The translations under genes and the position numbers were made by a program. 61,517 nucleotides of DNA from Spirochaetia bacterium (lineage in GTDB: Bacteria > Spirochaetota > Leptospiria > Turneriellales > JAOUFE01): the NCBI GenBank assembly GCA_029857955.1, contig JAOUFY010000007.1, positions 1-61,517 of the forward strand, written 5' to 3'. This document shows positions 33,832-42,928 of this stretch, piece after piece (positions within the stretch are counted from its first letter, which is position 1; each line of letters starts with the position of its first letter). The notes below the pieces were generated by a model. That model worked only from the letters and a program-made list of their open reading frames with translations. It was not told where the DNA came from and made no database searches.

Positions 33832-34920
33832 TTACATATCCCAAAAAAAATCCTTATTGGTCAATTCTTCTTTTTCTTCCGTATTTTTGTCCATTATAAA
33901 ATACGTTGGTTCACTCTTTTGAAATATATGTAATTGTTCTTTAAGATCATTTAATTCTGTAAGCCAGTAATCTGGCGTTCCAAAATGAGGAAAGGCGGGG
34001 GGGAATGCCGGATCATTCCATCGACGGGCAATCCATGCTGTGTAATGAATGTATCGAAGACTTCGAAGGGGTTCGACAAGTTTCAACCAACTTTCATCAA
34101 AATCTCGAAATGTTCGATAGGCTTCCAGAAATATCTGCTGTCGCTGCAAGGCCGCATTATCGCGTCCCGAGGCAATTAACCAGATGTCTTGAACCGCAGG
34201 GCCGGTACAAAAATCATCAAAGTCAAGAAAATACCAGCCCTGACTTCCATAAAGTAAATTACCAATATGGCAATCCCCATGGATTCGATGAATGGGAACA
34301 CCTTCGCTTGTTTTTTCGTAAATCTCTGCGGTTTTACGAACGCTGTAATCGTAGTCATTTTTTAATTCCGCCGGTATAAATTTATGACTAACAAGATAAT
34401 CCAGTGAATCAATTCCAAGACGTTGCGCGCTTATCAAAGGACGATGCCGGGCTTTTTTGGAAGCGCCAGTGTTGTGTATACGCGCAAGCAGCCTGCCGGT
34501 GATTTCAAGCTCTTCATCTGAAAATTCTGATGGTTCACGACCTCCCGTAAGCGGCCAGATGGCATAATAAATTCCTTCAATTTCTTTAAGTGTGCCTCCG
34601 TCAAAAAATCTCTGCGGAGCCAGAGCGGGAACTTCATTTTCCACTAAATCATTTAAAAACTCATGTTCCTCCAGAATTTGAAGGTTATTCCATCGTCCAG
34701 GCCGATAAAATTTGGCGACAATAAAACTTCCATCGTCCAAGCCAATTTCAAAAACTCGATTTTCGAGACTGTTCAACGCTCGGCAATGACCGCTTGAAAA
34801 CAAACCGGCAGCCTCGACTGCATTCATTACCACATCCGGCGTAAGGTGATAATAAAATTCATTTTGCGGTATCTCAGGAATATCAAGAAAAGAATTGTCC
34901 ATGACTGAAAACATCATCAT
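33832..34920 (-). CDS. srkA: Stress response kinase A (YihE-type Ser/Thr protein kinase)
   Basis: The 362-residue protein matches the YihE/SrkA family, a protein kinase with the APH fold that protects against envelope and oxidative stress. It shows LNSLENRVFEIGLDDG, FIVAKFYRPGRWN (ATP Lys), HRIHGDCHIGNLLY (catalytic Asp) and FLDFDDFCTGPAVQDIW (metal Asp), with the SLRYIHYTAWIARRW C-terminal helix. The frame extends nine codons upstream, but GGGGAG five bases before a triple-Met run supports 34920 as start. A C-terminal tail of about 25 charged residues follows the core. Divergent from the MFS gene. Confidence 0.9.
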   Translation of the reverse strand: MMMFSVMDNSFLDIPEIPQNEFYYHLTPDVVMNAVEAAGLFSSGHCRALNSLENRVFEIGLDDGSFIVAKFYRPGRWNNLQILEEHEFLNDLVENEVPALAPQRFFDGGTLKEIEGIYYAIWPLTGGREPSEFSDEELEITGRLLARIHNTGASKKARHRPLISAQRLGIDSLDYLVSHKFIPAELKNDYDYSVRKTAEIYEKTSEGVPIHRIHGDCHIGNLLYGSQGWYFLDFDDFCTGPAVQDIWLIASGRDNAALQRQQIFLEAYRTFRDFDESWLKLVEPLRSLRYIHYTAWIARRWNDPAFPPAFPHFGTPDYWLTELNDLKEQLHIFQKSEPTYFIMDKNTEEKEELTNKDFFWDM

Positions 34921-34994
34921 TACACTCCCCGACAACCTCTTTGACATGAAATACTCGACGACGTGTCATTGAAATTAAATTTGAACAATAACAA

Positions 34995-36242
34995 ATGAAA
35001 AACAATATGAAAAAGAAAGTTAAAATATTTACAGGGTATCAAATTTTCGTTATAACAATACTGGCCTTTCTGCAATTTACCGTAATTCTGGATTTTATGG
35101 TAATTTCACCTCTTGGCGCACAACTTTTACAGGAGCTGAACATCACTACTGCGCAATTTGGTTATGTTGTATCAGCCTATGCCTTCAGCGCGGGCATTTC
35201 AGGCTTGCTCACCGCAGGTTTTGCCGACCGCTTTGACAGAAAAAAATTACTCATGGTATTTTATTATGGATTTATCATTGGCACCTTTCTTTGTTCCATT
35301 GCGCCTGATTATCATCTCTTATTGATCGCCAGAATCATCACCGGAATTTTTGGAGGCGTACTTAATTCAATTATTTTTGCAATCATCACCGATCTTTTTC
35401 AAGTTGAAGTCCGCGGAAGAGTTATGGGCTTTGTACAAATGGCATTTTCGTCCAGTCAGGTTTTTGGAATACCGCTTGGACTATACCTGTCAAATCATTA
35501 TGGATGGCATTCGCCATTTACGTTAATTGTTGCTGTTGGCGTTATTGCCGGTCTTGGGATAAGAATTTATCTTAAACCAATTCGGGATCATTTAAAATCA
35601 GAATATGAGCATAGCGCATTTACTCACTTGCGCAAGACAATTTCACAATTACCTTATCTGCAGGCATTTGGAACAACGACTCTTATTGCGACGGGCGGAT
35701 TTATGCTCATGCCTTTTGCCAGCGCTTTTACCGTTCACAACATGGGCATCAGCATGCATCAGTTACCGTTTGTATATATGGTTACTGGAATTGTATCCAT
35801 GGTATCAGGACCAATCATCGGCAGATACAGCGATGTAATCGGTAAGTATAAAATATTTATTTTAGGAACTTTATTAAGTATCGTTATGGTGATTATTTTA
35901 AGTCATATGGGTATTACTTCGTTATGGCTAGTAATTTTAATTAATGTGCTTTTATTTACCGGTATCACTTCAAGAATCATTTCGGGTTCAGCGTTAATGA
36001 CTGCCGTTCCCGACATAAAAGATCGTGGCGCGTTTATGGGGGTTAATGCTTCTGTGCAGCAAATTTCCGGAGGTATAGCTTCGGCTATTGCCGGTTTAAT
36101 TGTTATTCAAACCGTAGGCGGAAAACTGGAAAAATACGACACACTGGGTTATGTTGTTGCGGTAACCATGCTCGTAACTCTGGGTATGATGTATTTTGTA
36201 AATAAATACGTAACTTTAAAACTTGCTGTAAAAAAGATTTAA
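34995..36242 (+). CDS. Major facilitator superfamily transporter
   Basis: The 415-residue inner-membrane protein has 12 predicted helices. The MFS loop motif is visible after helix 2 as GFADRFDRKKLLM, and the helix 4 region ARIITGIFGGVLNSIIFAII and helix 5 region PLGLYLSNHYGWHSPF fit the DHA1-like drug/sugar efflux group (AraJ/YdhP-like). The substrate cannot be told. The start lies only 47 bases from the upstream limit of the divergent srkA frame. The stop overlaps the end of the convergent Cys-containing membrane protein gene by four bases. Confidence 0.85.
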   Translation: MKNNMKKKVKIFTGYQIFVITILAFLQFTVILDFMVISPLGAQLLQELNITTAQFGYVVSAYAFSAGISGLLTAGFADRFDRKKLLMVFYYGFIIGTFLCSIAPDYHLLLIARIITGIFGGVLNSIIFAIITDLFQVEVRGRVMGFVQMAFSSSQVFGIPLGLYLSNHYGWHSPFTLIVAVGVIAGLGIRIYLKPIRDHLKSEYEHSAFTHLRKTISQLPYLQAFGTTTLIATGGFMLMPFASAFTVHNMGISMHQLPFVYMVTGIVSMVSGPIIGRYSDVIGKYKIFILGTLLSIVMVIILSHMGITSLWLVILINVLLFTGITSRIISGSALMTAVPDIKDRGAFMGVNASVQQISGGIASAIAGLIVIQTVGGKLEKYDTLGYVVAVTMLVTLGMMYFVNKYVTLKLAVKKI

Positions 36243-36823
36243 CCTTCTGGCGAAGATTTTGCATCTTTATTCCAGATCGGATTATTTCGGTCATCGGGAT
36301 GTAATTTTTTTATGTCGACTTTTCGCTGATGCCAGTAGGATTTATCAATTGCGCCTTCAGTATAGTTTTGTTTTCTTGAATGATTGAACGGACACCAGAA
36401 ATTTTCAACCACTTTTACCAGATATGTATGCCACTGAAAAAGAGCAACGCTATAAGGGCAATATCTTGTGCAATTAAACATCCAAAATATTACGGAGCGC
36501 GACCAGAAGGTAAAAAAATGCCTTTTATCGCCTATAATCTGGGTTTTAAATGTATAACGAAAACTGTTTTTTCCCGGTAAAAAATCACTGTAAGTATAAA
36601 GATTTTTAGCGCCAATCATTTTTAAATGAAGCCATGTAAGCCAGGCGCTTGTTAACACAAACGGTACAAGCAGAATTGGAAGATAAACGATCGGTACTCC
36701 AAATAAAATTCTATAAAAAGGGACATTTTGATAATTATCTCCAATACTTACCCTCGCCGCTTCGTTTATGTATATTTTATCATTTCGTTTTGGAATATCG
36801 ATTTTATTTTTTTTCTTGTTCAT
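36239..36823 (-). CDS. Membrane protein with conserved-looking Cys/His cluster
   Basis: The 194-residue protein has a charged N-terminus, one or two membrane helices (ILFGVPIVYLPILLVPFVLTSAW, about 38-62) and a cytoplasmic or periplasmic segment rich in Cys, Trp and His: FNCTRYCPYSVALFQW, then HTYLVKVVENFWCPFNHSRK. The C-x3-C with a later C-P-F-x-H could bind a metal or form disulphides. I do not recognise the family. It is convergent with the MFS gene and shares four bases with it. Confidence 0.5.
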   Translation of the reverse strand: MNKKKNKIDIPKRNDKIYINEAARVSIGDNYQNVPFYRILFGVPIVYLPILLVPFVLTSAWLTWLHLKMIGAKNLYTYSDFLPGKNSFRYTFKTQIIGDKRHFFTFWSRSVIFWMFNCTRYCPYSVALFQWHTYLVKVVENFWCPFNHSRKQNYTEGAIDKSYWHQRKVDIKKLHPDDRNNPIWNKDAKSSPEG

Positions 36824-36894
36824 AATCTACATTTTACAACCGCAAACAAACCATCAACAATTTAGTAATTCGGGTTGACCGCCCGTCTCTAAAA

Positions 36895-38163
36895 ATGCGT
36901 TTTTTAGCTATGATTGGTAAATCAAAGGTTGAACTGCTGGCTCCTGCAGGTAATTTTGAAAAACTTAAAATTGCCCTTCATTATGGCGCCGACGCTGTAT
37001 ACGCTGGAGGATTAAAATTCAGTCTTAGGGAACGATCAGATAATTTCACCAGAGAAGAATTTGCGCAGGCTGTCAAATACACACATTCTCTTAATAAAAA
37101 AATATACGTTGCCGTAAATATTTACGCCCATAATCATGACATTGAAGAACTGCCCTCTTACATTTCTTTTTTACGAGACCTGGGTGTTGATGCGATTATT
37201 TTTTCAGATCCCGGCGTATTTGAAATTGTAAGAGAAATTGCGCCCGACATGCAATACCACTTAAGTACACAGGCAAGTACGACCAATTACCGCTCAGTTG
37301 ATTTCTGGAAAAAACAGGGAGTCCATCGGATTATTTTAGCCCGCGAACTTGCATATTCAGAGATTAAAGAAATTGTTTCAAAAAGCAATATTGAAATTGA
37401 AATGTTTGTTCATGGCGCCCAGTGCATGGCCTACTCCGGTCGATGCCTCATCAGCAATTACATGACCGACCGCGGAGCCAATCAGGGCGACTGCGCTCAA
37501 TCCTGCCGATGGAATTATTCGCTGGTTGAAGAAAAACGCCCCGATGAATTTCACCCGGTAGAAGAAGATTCACGGGGAACGTATTTTTTTAATTCTAAAG
37601 ATCTTTCTTTAATTCAATCTTTGCCTCTGGTTCTTGATACCGGCGTACACTCCATTAAAATAGAAGGCCGTGTTAAAACCATCCATTACGTATCAACGGT
37701 TGTTCGAGCATATCGCCAGGCTCTCGACATATGCTGCGAGGGGCGCGAAAACAATTACGAGCCTTCGCGGCTAACCGAAGAGTTGCGAAAAATATCTCAT
37801 CGAGATTATTCAACAGGCTTTTTCTTTGGAAACCCCGGCAGCGAAGGTCAATCAACGGAAAGTTCCCGTCCAAACAAAGGGATGAGCTTTCTGGGTAAAA
37901 TTAAGGAAGTGAATGAATTAAATGAGGCGCTCGTTGAAATTCGCGGAAAATTTTCAATCGGCGATACCATCGAAATCATGCGCCGCAACATTGATGATGA
38001 TTTTCTGCAAACAGTTGTTCAAATTTCAGACGAAAATAAAAACCCGATAGAATTTACAAAACCAAATACCAGCGCATGGGTTAGATTTGATAAACCCGTA
38101 AGCGCTAATGATATCTTGCGGATGTCTGATGTAACTGCAGATCACTTTCTCGCTACAAAATAA
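36895..38163 (+). CDS. trhP: tRNA hydroxylation protein P (peptidase U32 family)
   Basis: The 422-residue U32 protein resembles E. coli TrhP (YegQ), which takes part in prephenate-dependent hydroxylation of tRNA uridine 34, the first step to cmo5U. It begins VELLAPAGNFEKLKIAL and has the signature EMFVHGAQCMAYSGRCLISN followed by YMTDRGANQGDCAQSCRW; these Cys residues form the iron-sulphur ligand set in this subfamily. The C-terminal beta-barrel (GKIKEVNELNEALVEIRGKF) is present. A second Met five codons in (36910) could also be the start. Its 3' end overlaps the convergent cmoB by 22 bases, and cmoB and cmoA carry out the later steps, which strengthens this assignment. Confidence 0.85.
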   Translation: MRFLAMIGKSKVELLAPAGNFEKLKIALHYGADAVYAGGLKFSLRERSDNFTREEFAQAVKYTHSLNKKIYVAVNIYAHNHDIEELPSYISFLRDLGVDAIIFSDPGVFEIVREIAPDMQYHLSTQASTTNYRSVDFWKKQGVHRIILARELAYSEIKEIVSKSNIEIEMFVHGAQCMAYSGRCLISNYMTDRGANQGDCAQSCRWNYSLVEEKRPDEFHPVEEDSRGTYFFNSKDLSLIQSLPLVLDTGVHSIKIEGRVKTIHYVSTVVRAYRQALDICCEGRENNYEPSRLTEELRKISHRDYSTGFFFGNPGSEGQSTESSRPNKGMSFLGKIKEVNELNEALVEIRGKFSIGDTIEIMRRNIDDDFLQTVVQISDENKNPIEFTKPNTSAWVRFDKPVSANDILRMSDVTADHFLATK

Positions 38164-39107
38164 ATTCGCGACGGGGCTTCGTAACCCTCGATGGTTAACC
38201 TTGGATTTTCAGGATCGAGAAAATCTTTTAAACTTTCAACATCGGCCCAGGAAGTTTTTCTTTGTTCATCGGTATCCAAAAATTCATTGTAGACGCATTG
38301 AATGTCCCTAAATCCAGCCCGTACTAACATATGTTTTACAGCCGCCTGCGAGGGAACGAACCAGACATTGGGCATATTGGCGTAGCGCTTTTCAGGAAAT
38401 AAACATAATGGATCGCCAGAAGAAATTCCCATGGTTTCAAGAACGATCTGACCACCCTTTTTCATCGATTGGTTACAGTATCGTAAAATCGTCATTGGGT
38501 TTTCATGATGATAAATTATTCCCATACAAAAAAGCGTATCAAAAATATCTTTAAAATACTGTAAATCATCAAAACCCAGAAGTTCCATATGAAGATTTGG
38601 TTCCCCTGCAAACCGGTTTATATAATGAAAGGCCAGTTTAAATTTTCGCGTCGGATCAAAACCCATCACCAGAGCTGGTTTGTGTGCCGCAGCTTTAAAC
38701 ATAAAGTATCCATTGTTACACCCCAAATCGCATACTGTTTTATTTTCCAGAGTATCAAGAAATGGAGCTATTCGATTCCACTTAAGTTGACTTTTCCACT
38801 CGGCATCAATATCAATTCCAAAAATATGAAATGGACCCTTTCTCCAGGGGCTAAAGGTTTTTAGTTGGGTTTTTATTTTTTCTTGAACATCTGTATTGAT
38901 TTTACTTTTACAGGTAATAACTATCGCGTCCTTATTATAATCTTTTACATCAGCTTTGATATCTGGTTGATCCATGATGGCTTTAACCATTGCCAGATTT
39001 GGTTCGTCAAAAAGTTTGCGATTTCGTTGAATCAAAAACAGGTTAATTTTTTCAACATCAACATTGCTTTTGTGATTTTTTAAATAATTTAAATTAACGT
39101 ATATCAT
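38142..39107 (-). CDS. cmoB: tRNA U34 carboxymethyltransferase CmoB
   Basis: Transfers the carboxymethyl group of carboxy-SAM to 5-hydroxyuridine at tRNA wobble position 34, giving cmo5U. The 321 residues show the CmoB pattern: GIDIDAEWKSQLKWNRI, the SAM-site VCDLGCNNGYFMF, GFDPTRKFKLAFHYI, LFCMGIIYHHENP, and the C-terminal WFVPSQAAVKHMLVRAGF and KTSWADVESLKDFL with YEAPSRIYFVA. The length matches E. coli CmoB. It lies six bases downstream of cmoA and its 3' end overlaps trhP in antisense, so the pathway is grouped here. Confidence 0.94.
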   Translation of the reverse strand: MIYVNLNYLKNHKSNVDVEKINLFLIQRNRKLFDEPNLAMVKAIMDQPDIKADVKDYNKDAIVITCKSKINTDVQEKIKTQLKTFSPWRKGPFHIFGIDIDAEWKSQLKWNRIAPFLDTLENKTVCDLGCNNGYFMFKAAAHKPALVMGFDPTRKFKLAFHYINRFAGEPNLHMELLGFDDLQYFKDIFDTLFCMGIIYHHENPMTILRYCNQSMKKGGQIVLETMGISSGDPLCLFPEKRYANMPNVWFVPSQAAVKHMLVRAGFRDIQCVYNEFLDTDEQRKTSWADVESLKDFLDPENPRLTIEGYEAPSRIYFVARK

Positions 39108-39113
39108 TTTAAC

Positions 39114-39839
39114 TTATGTTTTTAATGCAATGTAGGATGCAAAATTATACCACTTGTGGTAAATCGCTACATTTTGAAAACCGGCATCTTTCAGTAATTC
39201 CAGATTTTGGTCGGTAGTATTTGGAATTAAAACGTCTTCAAGAGCATCTCTTTTTTGAATTATTTCAAGATCAGAATAGCCATGAGCTTTTTTCATATTA
39301 TGGTGCAATTGAGAAAAAATCCTTGAAAATGTCTGGTTTTTTTCAATTACCTTTTCTGAAAGGAGCAAAATACCTCCGGCGCAGAGTTTTGAAAATATAT
39401 TTTGTAACAATAAAAGTCTTCTTTCAGGAGGAATAAACTGAAATGTATAATTTGCAATCACTACGCTGGTATTTTTATAATCATAATTTTCAATATCGCC
39501 TAAGACAAATTGAATATTGTGCCATTTGCCAAACTCATTTATTTTCTTGTCTGCCTCTTCAATCATGGGTTTTGAATTATCAATTCCTGTATATGAAAAA
39601 CCGGAAGACCCAAAAGCCTTGTTTAAAAAATGAGCGGTTGTACCAATGGAGCAACCAAGATCGTAAATCATTGAATTTTCTTTATAAAATTCAACGGTCA
39701 TTTGTGATGTCATGATTTGATTGGCTTCATAATAAGGAACCGAACGGCTGATCATATCATCAAAAACGCCGGCTACTTTCTGAGAAAATTCAAATTTTTC
39801 CTGATTTTGAAGCGGTTTTTTATAAATCTCATCTTTCAT
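39114..39839 (-). CDS. cmoA: Carboxy-S-adenosyl-L-methionine synthase CmoA
   Basis: Makes carboxy-SAM from SAM and prephenate for CmoB. The 241-residue Rossmann methyltransferase-fold protein has the family opening VAGVFDDMISRSVPYYE, then IYDLGCSIGTTAHFLNKAF, YTGIDNSKPMIEEA, VVIANYTFQFIPPERRL, and the later LSEKVIEKNQTF and NMKKAHGYSDLEI. The length matches the E. coli enzyme. First gene of a cmoA-cmoB pair. Prephenate, its co-substrate, is an intermediate of the aromatic pathway, whose aroA and tyrA genes lie about 5 kb away. Confidence 0.94.
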   Translation of the reverse strand: MKDEIYKKPLQNQEKFEFSQKVAGVFDDMISRSVPYYEANQIMTSQMTVEFYKENSMIYDLGCSIGTTAHFLNKAFGSSGFSYTGIDNSKPMIEEADKKINEFGKWHNIQFVLGDIENYDYKNTSVVIANYTFQFIPPERRLLLLQNIFSKLCAGGILLLSEKVIEKNQTFSRIFSQLHHNMKKAHGYSDLEIIQKRDALEDVLIPNTTDQNLELLKDAGFQNVAIYHKWYNFASYIALKT

Positions 39840-40191
39840 TTGTCATATTACGATTTGAAGCAACGGAGAAAAGTTCTTATAAAGTTTAAAAAAGAAAACA
39901 AAGTAAATAATTTTTTAATTTTAAGGTACTTACTTAAATTAAAAAGTACAAATTGTAATCCTTGCTGTATTTTATTTATAGTGTTCAACGACATTAGGTT
40001 TTAAATATTATCTAAATTGACTTGATATAAGCTTTTAAGTTGGTATTGTTGATAGCAAGATGGTGTTTTGGTGAGCGCGCCAACAAAGACACAAAACAAA
40101 AACTTTTCACTTTTGAAAAATTAAGACTTTTTAAATATTATCAATTGACAATATACTAATATTTATATAATGTTCGTTCGAGGAAGCAGGT
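39840..40191. other. Intergenic region between cmoA and the TPR gene
   Basis: These 352 AT-rich bases separate divergent genes. I see no reading frame with start signals, tRNA or strong hairpin. The right end holds a near-consensus promoter (listed separately) and the ribosome site AGGAAGCAGG (40181-40190). The cmoA promoter must lie in the left part, but no clear match stands out. Confidence 0.5.
40145..40171 (+). promoter_or_regulatory. Sigma-70 promoter for the TPR gene
   Basis: TTGACA (40145-40150) and TATAAT (40166-40171) are both perfect consensus hexamers, separated by 15 bases, which is shorter than the optimal 17. Transcription would start near 40178, leaving a very short leader of about 14 bases that just includes the ribosome site before ATG 40192. 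Confidence 0.6.
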
Positions 40192-41040
40192 ATGCATAGA
40201 AAATCATTGTTTAAAAATATACGCGAAGCACAAAACTTGTTCCATCTTGAAGAATTTACAAGAGCATTTAATTTACTTGGCGAAATTGAAAAAAATACAA
40301 GTCATCTTCATTTAAAATCAAAAATTGCAAATTTAAAAGTTCAATGTCTTTTTCAAGTCGGAAATATCCAGACAGCAAAGGAGTACATTGAGGATTTACT
40401 GACAAAGTACCCATTAAGCGGGCAAATGACTTTTCTGGCGGCATCTGTTTATCGAAAACTGGGAGAACATGTTAAAGCATCAAGATTATTTCTACGATGT
40501 GTTTGTCTTTATCCTGACAATACACAATATGCATTGGTGTATGCTCAATTTCTAAAAGAAACAAACCGTCTTGCAGAATCAAATGGAATAATTTTTAAAA
40601 GTTTAAAAGAAAATCGCCGCAATAAACTCCATGACTCTGGATTATATTTTTTATATCTTGAGCTTGGACTAAATTACTATCAATTGAACAATTTTTCACG
40701 CGCTCTTGTGCTGTTAAACTACAGTCAGAAAAATATTAAAAACTTTCCTTTTTATGATCTTATTGCCGAGATTTACTTAAAAAGAAATCAATTTAAATCG
40801 GCTTATAAAAATATCACTATGCATATTAAAAACTGGGGAGAGGGCGATCCCGATGCTCTTTTCACCTATGCTAAAACCCTCGTAAGCTTAAATCGAAAAA
40901 AAGAAGCTTTAAAACAACTGGAAAAATGTGCTCAAATCTGGGGAGAAGTCGTTGTTACGCCCGGAGATATGACCTATCTGTTTCCACTCATGCAGGATGG
41001 GTCGCTAAAAGAAGTACATAACTTAATTCTTGAACTTTAA
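40192..41040 (+). CDS. Tetratricopeptide repeat protein
   Basis: The 282-residue soluble protein is built of TPR-like helical hairpins through nearly its whole length. Repeats include AQNLFHLEEFTRAFNLLGEI, LTFLAASVYRKLGEHVKASRLF-like MTFLAASVYRKLGEHVKASR, YALVYAQFLKETNRLAESNG, YLELGLNYYQLNNFSRALVL and LFTYAKTLVSLNRKKEALKQ. There is no signal peptide or TM helix, so it is probably a cytoplasmic protein-protein scaffold. It has its own consensus-like promoter and a terminator hairpin just after the stop, so it is monocistronic. Partner unknown. Confidence 0.75.
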   Translation: MHRKSLFKNIREAQNLFHLEEFTRAFNLLGEIEKNTSHLHLKSKIANLKVQCLFQVGNIQTAKEYIEDLLTKYPLSGQMTFLAASVYRKLGEHVKASRLFLRCVCLYPDNTQYALVYAQFLKETNRLAESNGIIFKSLKENRRNKLHDSGLYFLYLELGLNYYQLNNFSRALVLLNYSQKNIKNFPFYDLIAEIYLKRNQFKSAYKNITMHIKNWGEGDPDALFTYAKTLVSLNRKKEALKQLEKCAQIWGEVVVTPGDMTYLFPLMQDGSLKEVHNLILEL

Positions 41041-41046
41041 TCTAAA

Positions 41047-41080
41047 AATGTAGACACGTGTTCAATCACGAGTCTACATT
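41047..41080. terminator. Bidirectional terminator between TPR gene and rpsA
   Basis: AATGTAGAC (41047-41055) pairs perfectly with GTCTACATT (41072-41080). After an A-A mismatch the stem continues with CGTG/CACG around a six-base loop. It lies 7 bases after the TPR stop and 9 bases after the end of rpsA on the other strand, so it suits both. Confidence 0.75.
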
Positions 41081-41088
41081 CTAATTCA

Positions 41089-42813
41089 TTATTGGTTTGA
41101 AGTTATAACCGTTTTCAGGTTACTAAAGGGACTTGATGTTGGTAAATAATTTTCATTTTGATCAATATAGGATTCAATTTCTTCTCTATCAATCGCCCTC
41201 TGAACATCTTTAGTTGAAAGAGATATTTTACGACTTTCAGGATCAACGCTTCTCAATACAACAGTTAAAGAATCGCCTTTTTTATACATTTTTTTATAGC
41301 CCGCTGATTCTTCTTCTGTCATTGCGCTAAGGTGGACAAGACCCTCAAGTTCGTTATCAATTTTTACAAATATTCCAAAGTCAACGATTCCAGTGACCTG
41401 ACCTTTAATGATGCTTCCCTTTCCATACTTGTTTTTAAGTTTTTTATAAGGATTTGGCAATAAATGACGAATGCTGCAGCCAATTTTTTTTTCTTCAAAA
41501 TTCATTTCAACGACTTTTACTTCAACTTCGTCGCCTGTTTTAAAGTTCTTTCGTGGATCCACAGCCGGTTCTTCCCAACTGATATCTTCTTTACGAATCA
41601 AACCGTCAATATCGTCTGTAATTTTAACAAAAACTCCAAAATTGGTTACATCGGCAACTTTAACCTTCATGACATCGCCAATTTTTACTGAATTTTTAAG
41701 ATCATCCCATGGATTACTAAATAGTTGTTTAAGACCCAGCGCAATTTTTTTCTTTTCAGGATCAACATTTAAAACCTTGGTTTCAACTTCCTGGTTTTTC
41801 TTTAAAATTTCGCCTGCATGGTTGATTTTTCTTGTCCAGCTCATTTCTGAAACGTGCAATAAACCTTCTATTCCGCCGCCAAGATCAACAAAGGCCCCAT
41901 AATTGGCAAGAAATGTCACGCTACCTTTTACGACATCATTTTTCTTAAATCTCTGTCCAACAGCTGCCCAGGGATCTTCACTAAGCTGTTTTAACCCCAT
42001 CGACAGCCGATGATTGTCCGAATCAATCTCAATAATTCTCATCTGACGATCTTCGCCGACAGGAAGAAGGTTTTTAAAATCTCCGTTTAGTCTTTCCCAG
42101 CTAATGTTACTTTTATGTAAAAAACCAAGTACACCGTCAACTTCGATAAAAGCGCCAATGTTAATGTGTTTAACCACATGACCGGTAACTATATCATTAA
42201 TCTTGTGTTTTTCAAGAAATTTAGTCCACTTTTCTGAATTTTCGCCTTCCATGAACACTTTTCTAGAAACAATGCCGGATTTTTTACGAGAATCCAATTC
42301 CAGAATCTTAAACATATAGGTTGAACCAATCACCGCTGATTTTCTGCCGCGATCAGAACCCTGGATTAAACTACCAAGATGAGAATGAGGTAAAAATAAA
42401 TTTAAACCGGATACATTGACGTTATATCCGCGGTTTCCCTGAGAACGAACAATACCGCTTACTGGTAAATCTTTTTCATACGATTCTTTAACCACATCCC
42501 AGCCGCGCTGAGCTTCGAGCTCTCTTCTTGAAAGACGAATCATTCCGCTTTCGTGGTCAGTAGAAATCACCATGGCTTCTATATCGGAACCAATTTCCGG
42601 TTTATGATCAAGTTCCGATACGTCGATTCTACCCTCGGATTTGGTTCCCATGGAAACAATCACGTACTCATTTCCTGAATCTTTGTTAAAACCGGCAACT
42701 TTACCCATTACAATAGAGCCCGGCTTGGAACTGTTGGTAAATACTTCACTTTCGTTAAGTAAGTCTTCCATAGAGACGTTATTTACTTGAAATGATACGC
42801 TTGAAACTGCCAT
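41089..42813 (-). CDS. rpsA: 30S ribosomal protein S1
   Basis: RNA-binding protein that brings mRNA to the 30S subunit. The 574 residues contain six S1 (OB-fold) repeats at about 30-98, 112-180, 203-272, 285-357, 372-443 and 458-530. Typical repeat cores include GHVVKHINIGAFIEVDGVLG, GSVTFLANYGAFVDLGGGIE, VKVADVTNFGVFVKI and GQVTGIVDFGIFVKIDNEL. Six repeats match the full-length form. The ATG follows a GAGG ribosome site. It is downstream of cmk, the common arrangement. Last gene of the tyrA-aroA-cmk-rpsA group, ending at the shared hairpin. Confidence 0.95.
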   Translation of the reverse strand: MAVSSVSFQVNNVSMEDLLNESEVFTNSSKPGSIVMGKVAGFNKDSGNEYVIVSMGTKSEGRIDVSELDHKPEIGSDIEAMVISTDHESGMIRLSRRELEAQRGWDVVKESYEKDLPVSGIVRSQGNRGYNVNVSGLNLFLPHSHLGSLIQGSDRGRKSAVIGSTYMFKILELDSRKKSGIVSRKVFMEGENSEKWTKFLEKHKINDIVTGHVVKHINIGAFIEVDGVLGFLHKSNISWERLNGDFKNLLPVGEDRQMRIIEIDSDNHRLSMGLKQLSEDPWAAVGQRFKKNDVVKGSVTFLANYGAFVDLGGGIEGLLHVSEMSWTRKINHAGEILKKNQEVETKVLNVDPEKKKIALGLKQLFSNPWDDLKNSVKIGDVMKVKVADVTNFGVFVKITDDIDGLIRKEDISWEEPAVDPRKNFKTGDEVEVKVVEMNFEEKKIGCSIRHLLPNPYKKLKNKYGKGSIIKGQVTGIVDFGIFVKIDNELEGLVHLSAMTEEESAGYKKMYKKGDSLTVVLRSVDPESRKISLSTKDVQRAIDREEIESYIDQNENYLPTSSPFSNLKTVITSNQ

Positions 42814-42928
42814 AATGAAACCTCGTTTTGTCTGGTTTTTTATTGATGAGCGAAACTACTGACAATATTAGCTATTGCCGAACGATTGATCTTGTTAACG
42901 CAAAGCACTAACTACTCAAAAGTAACAC

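Noticed and set aside
34005..34379. 124-codon frame antisense to srkA
   Set aside because: Shadow of a well-supported kinase gene with catalytic motifs on the other strand; its own sequence shows no domain or ribosome site.
41471..41902. 143-codon frame antisense to rpsA
   Set aside because: Low-complexity Ser/Phe-rich translation produced by the S1 repeat coding strand; no start signals.
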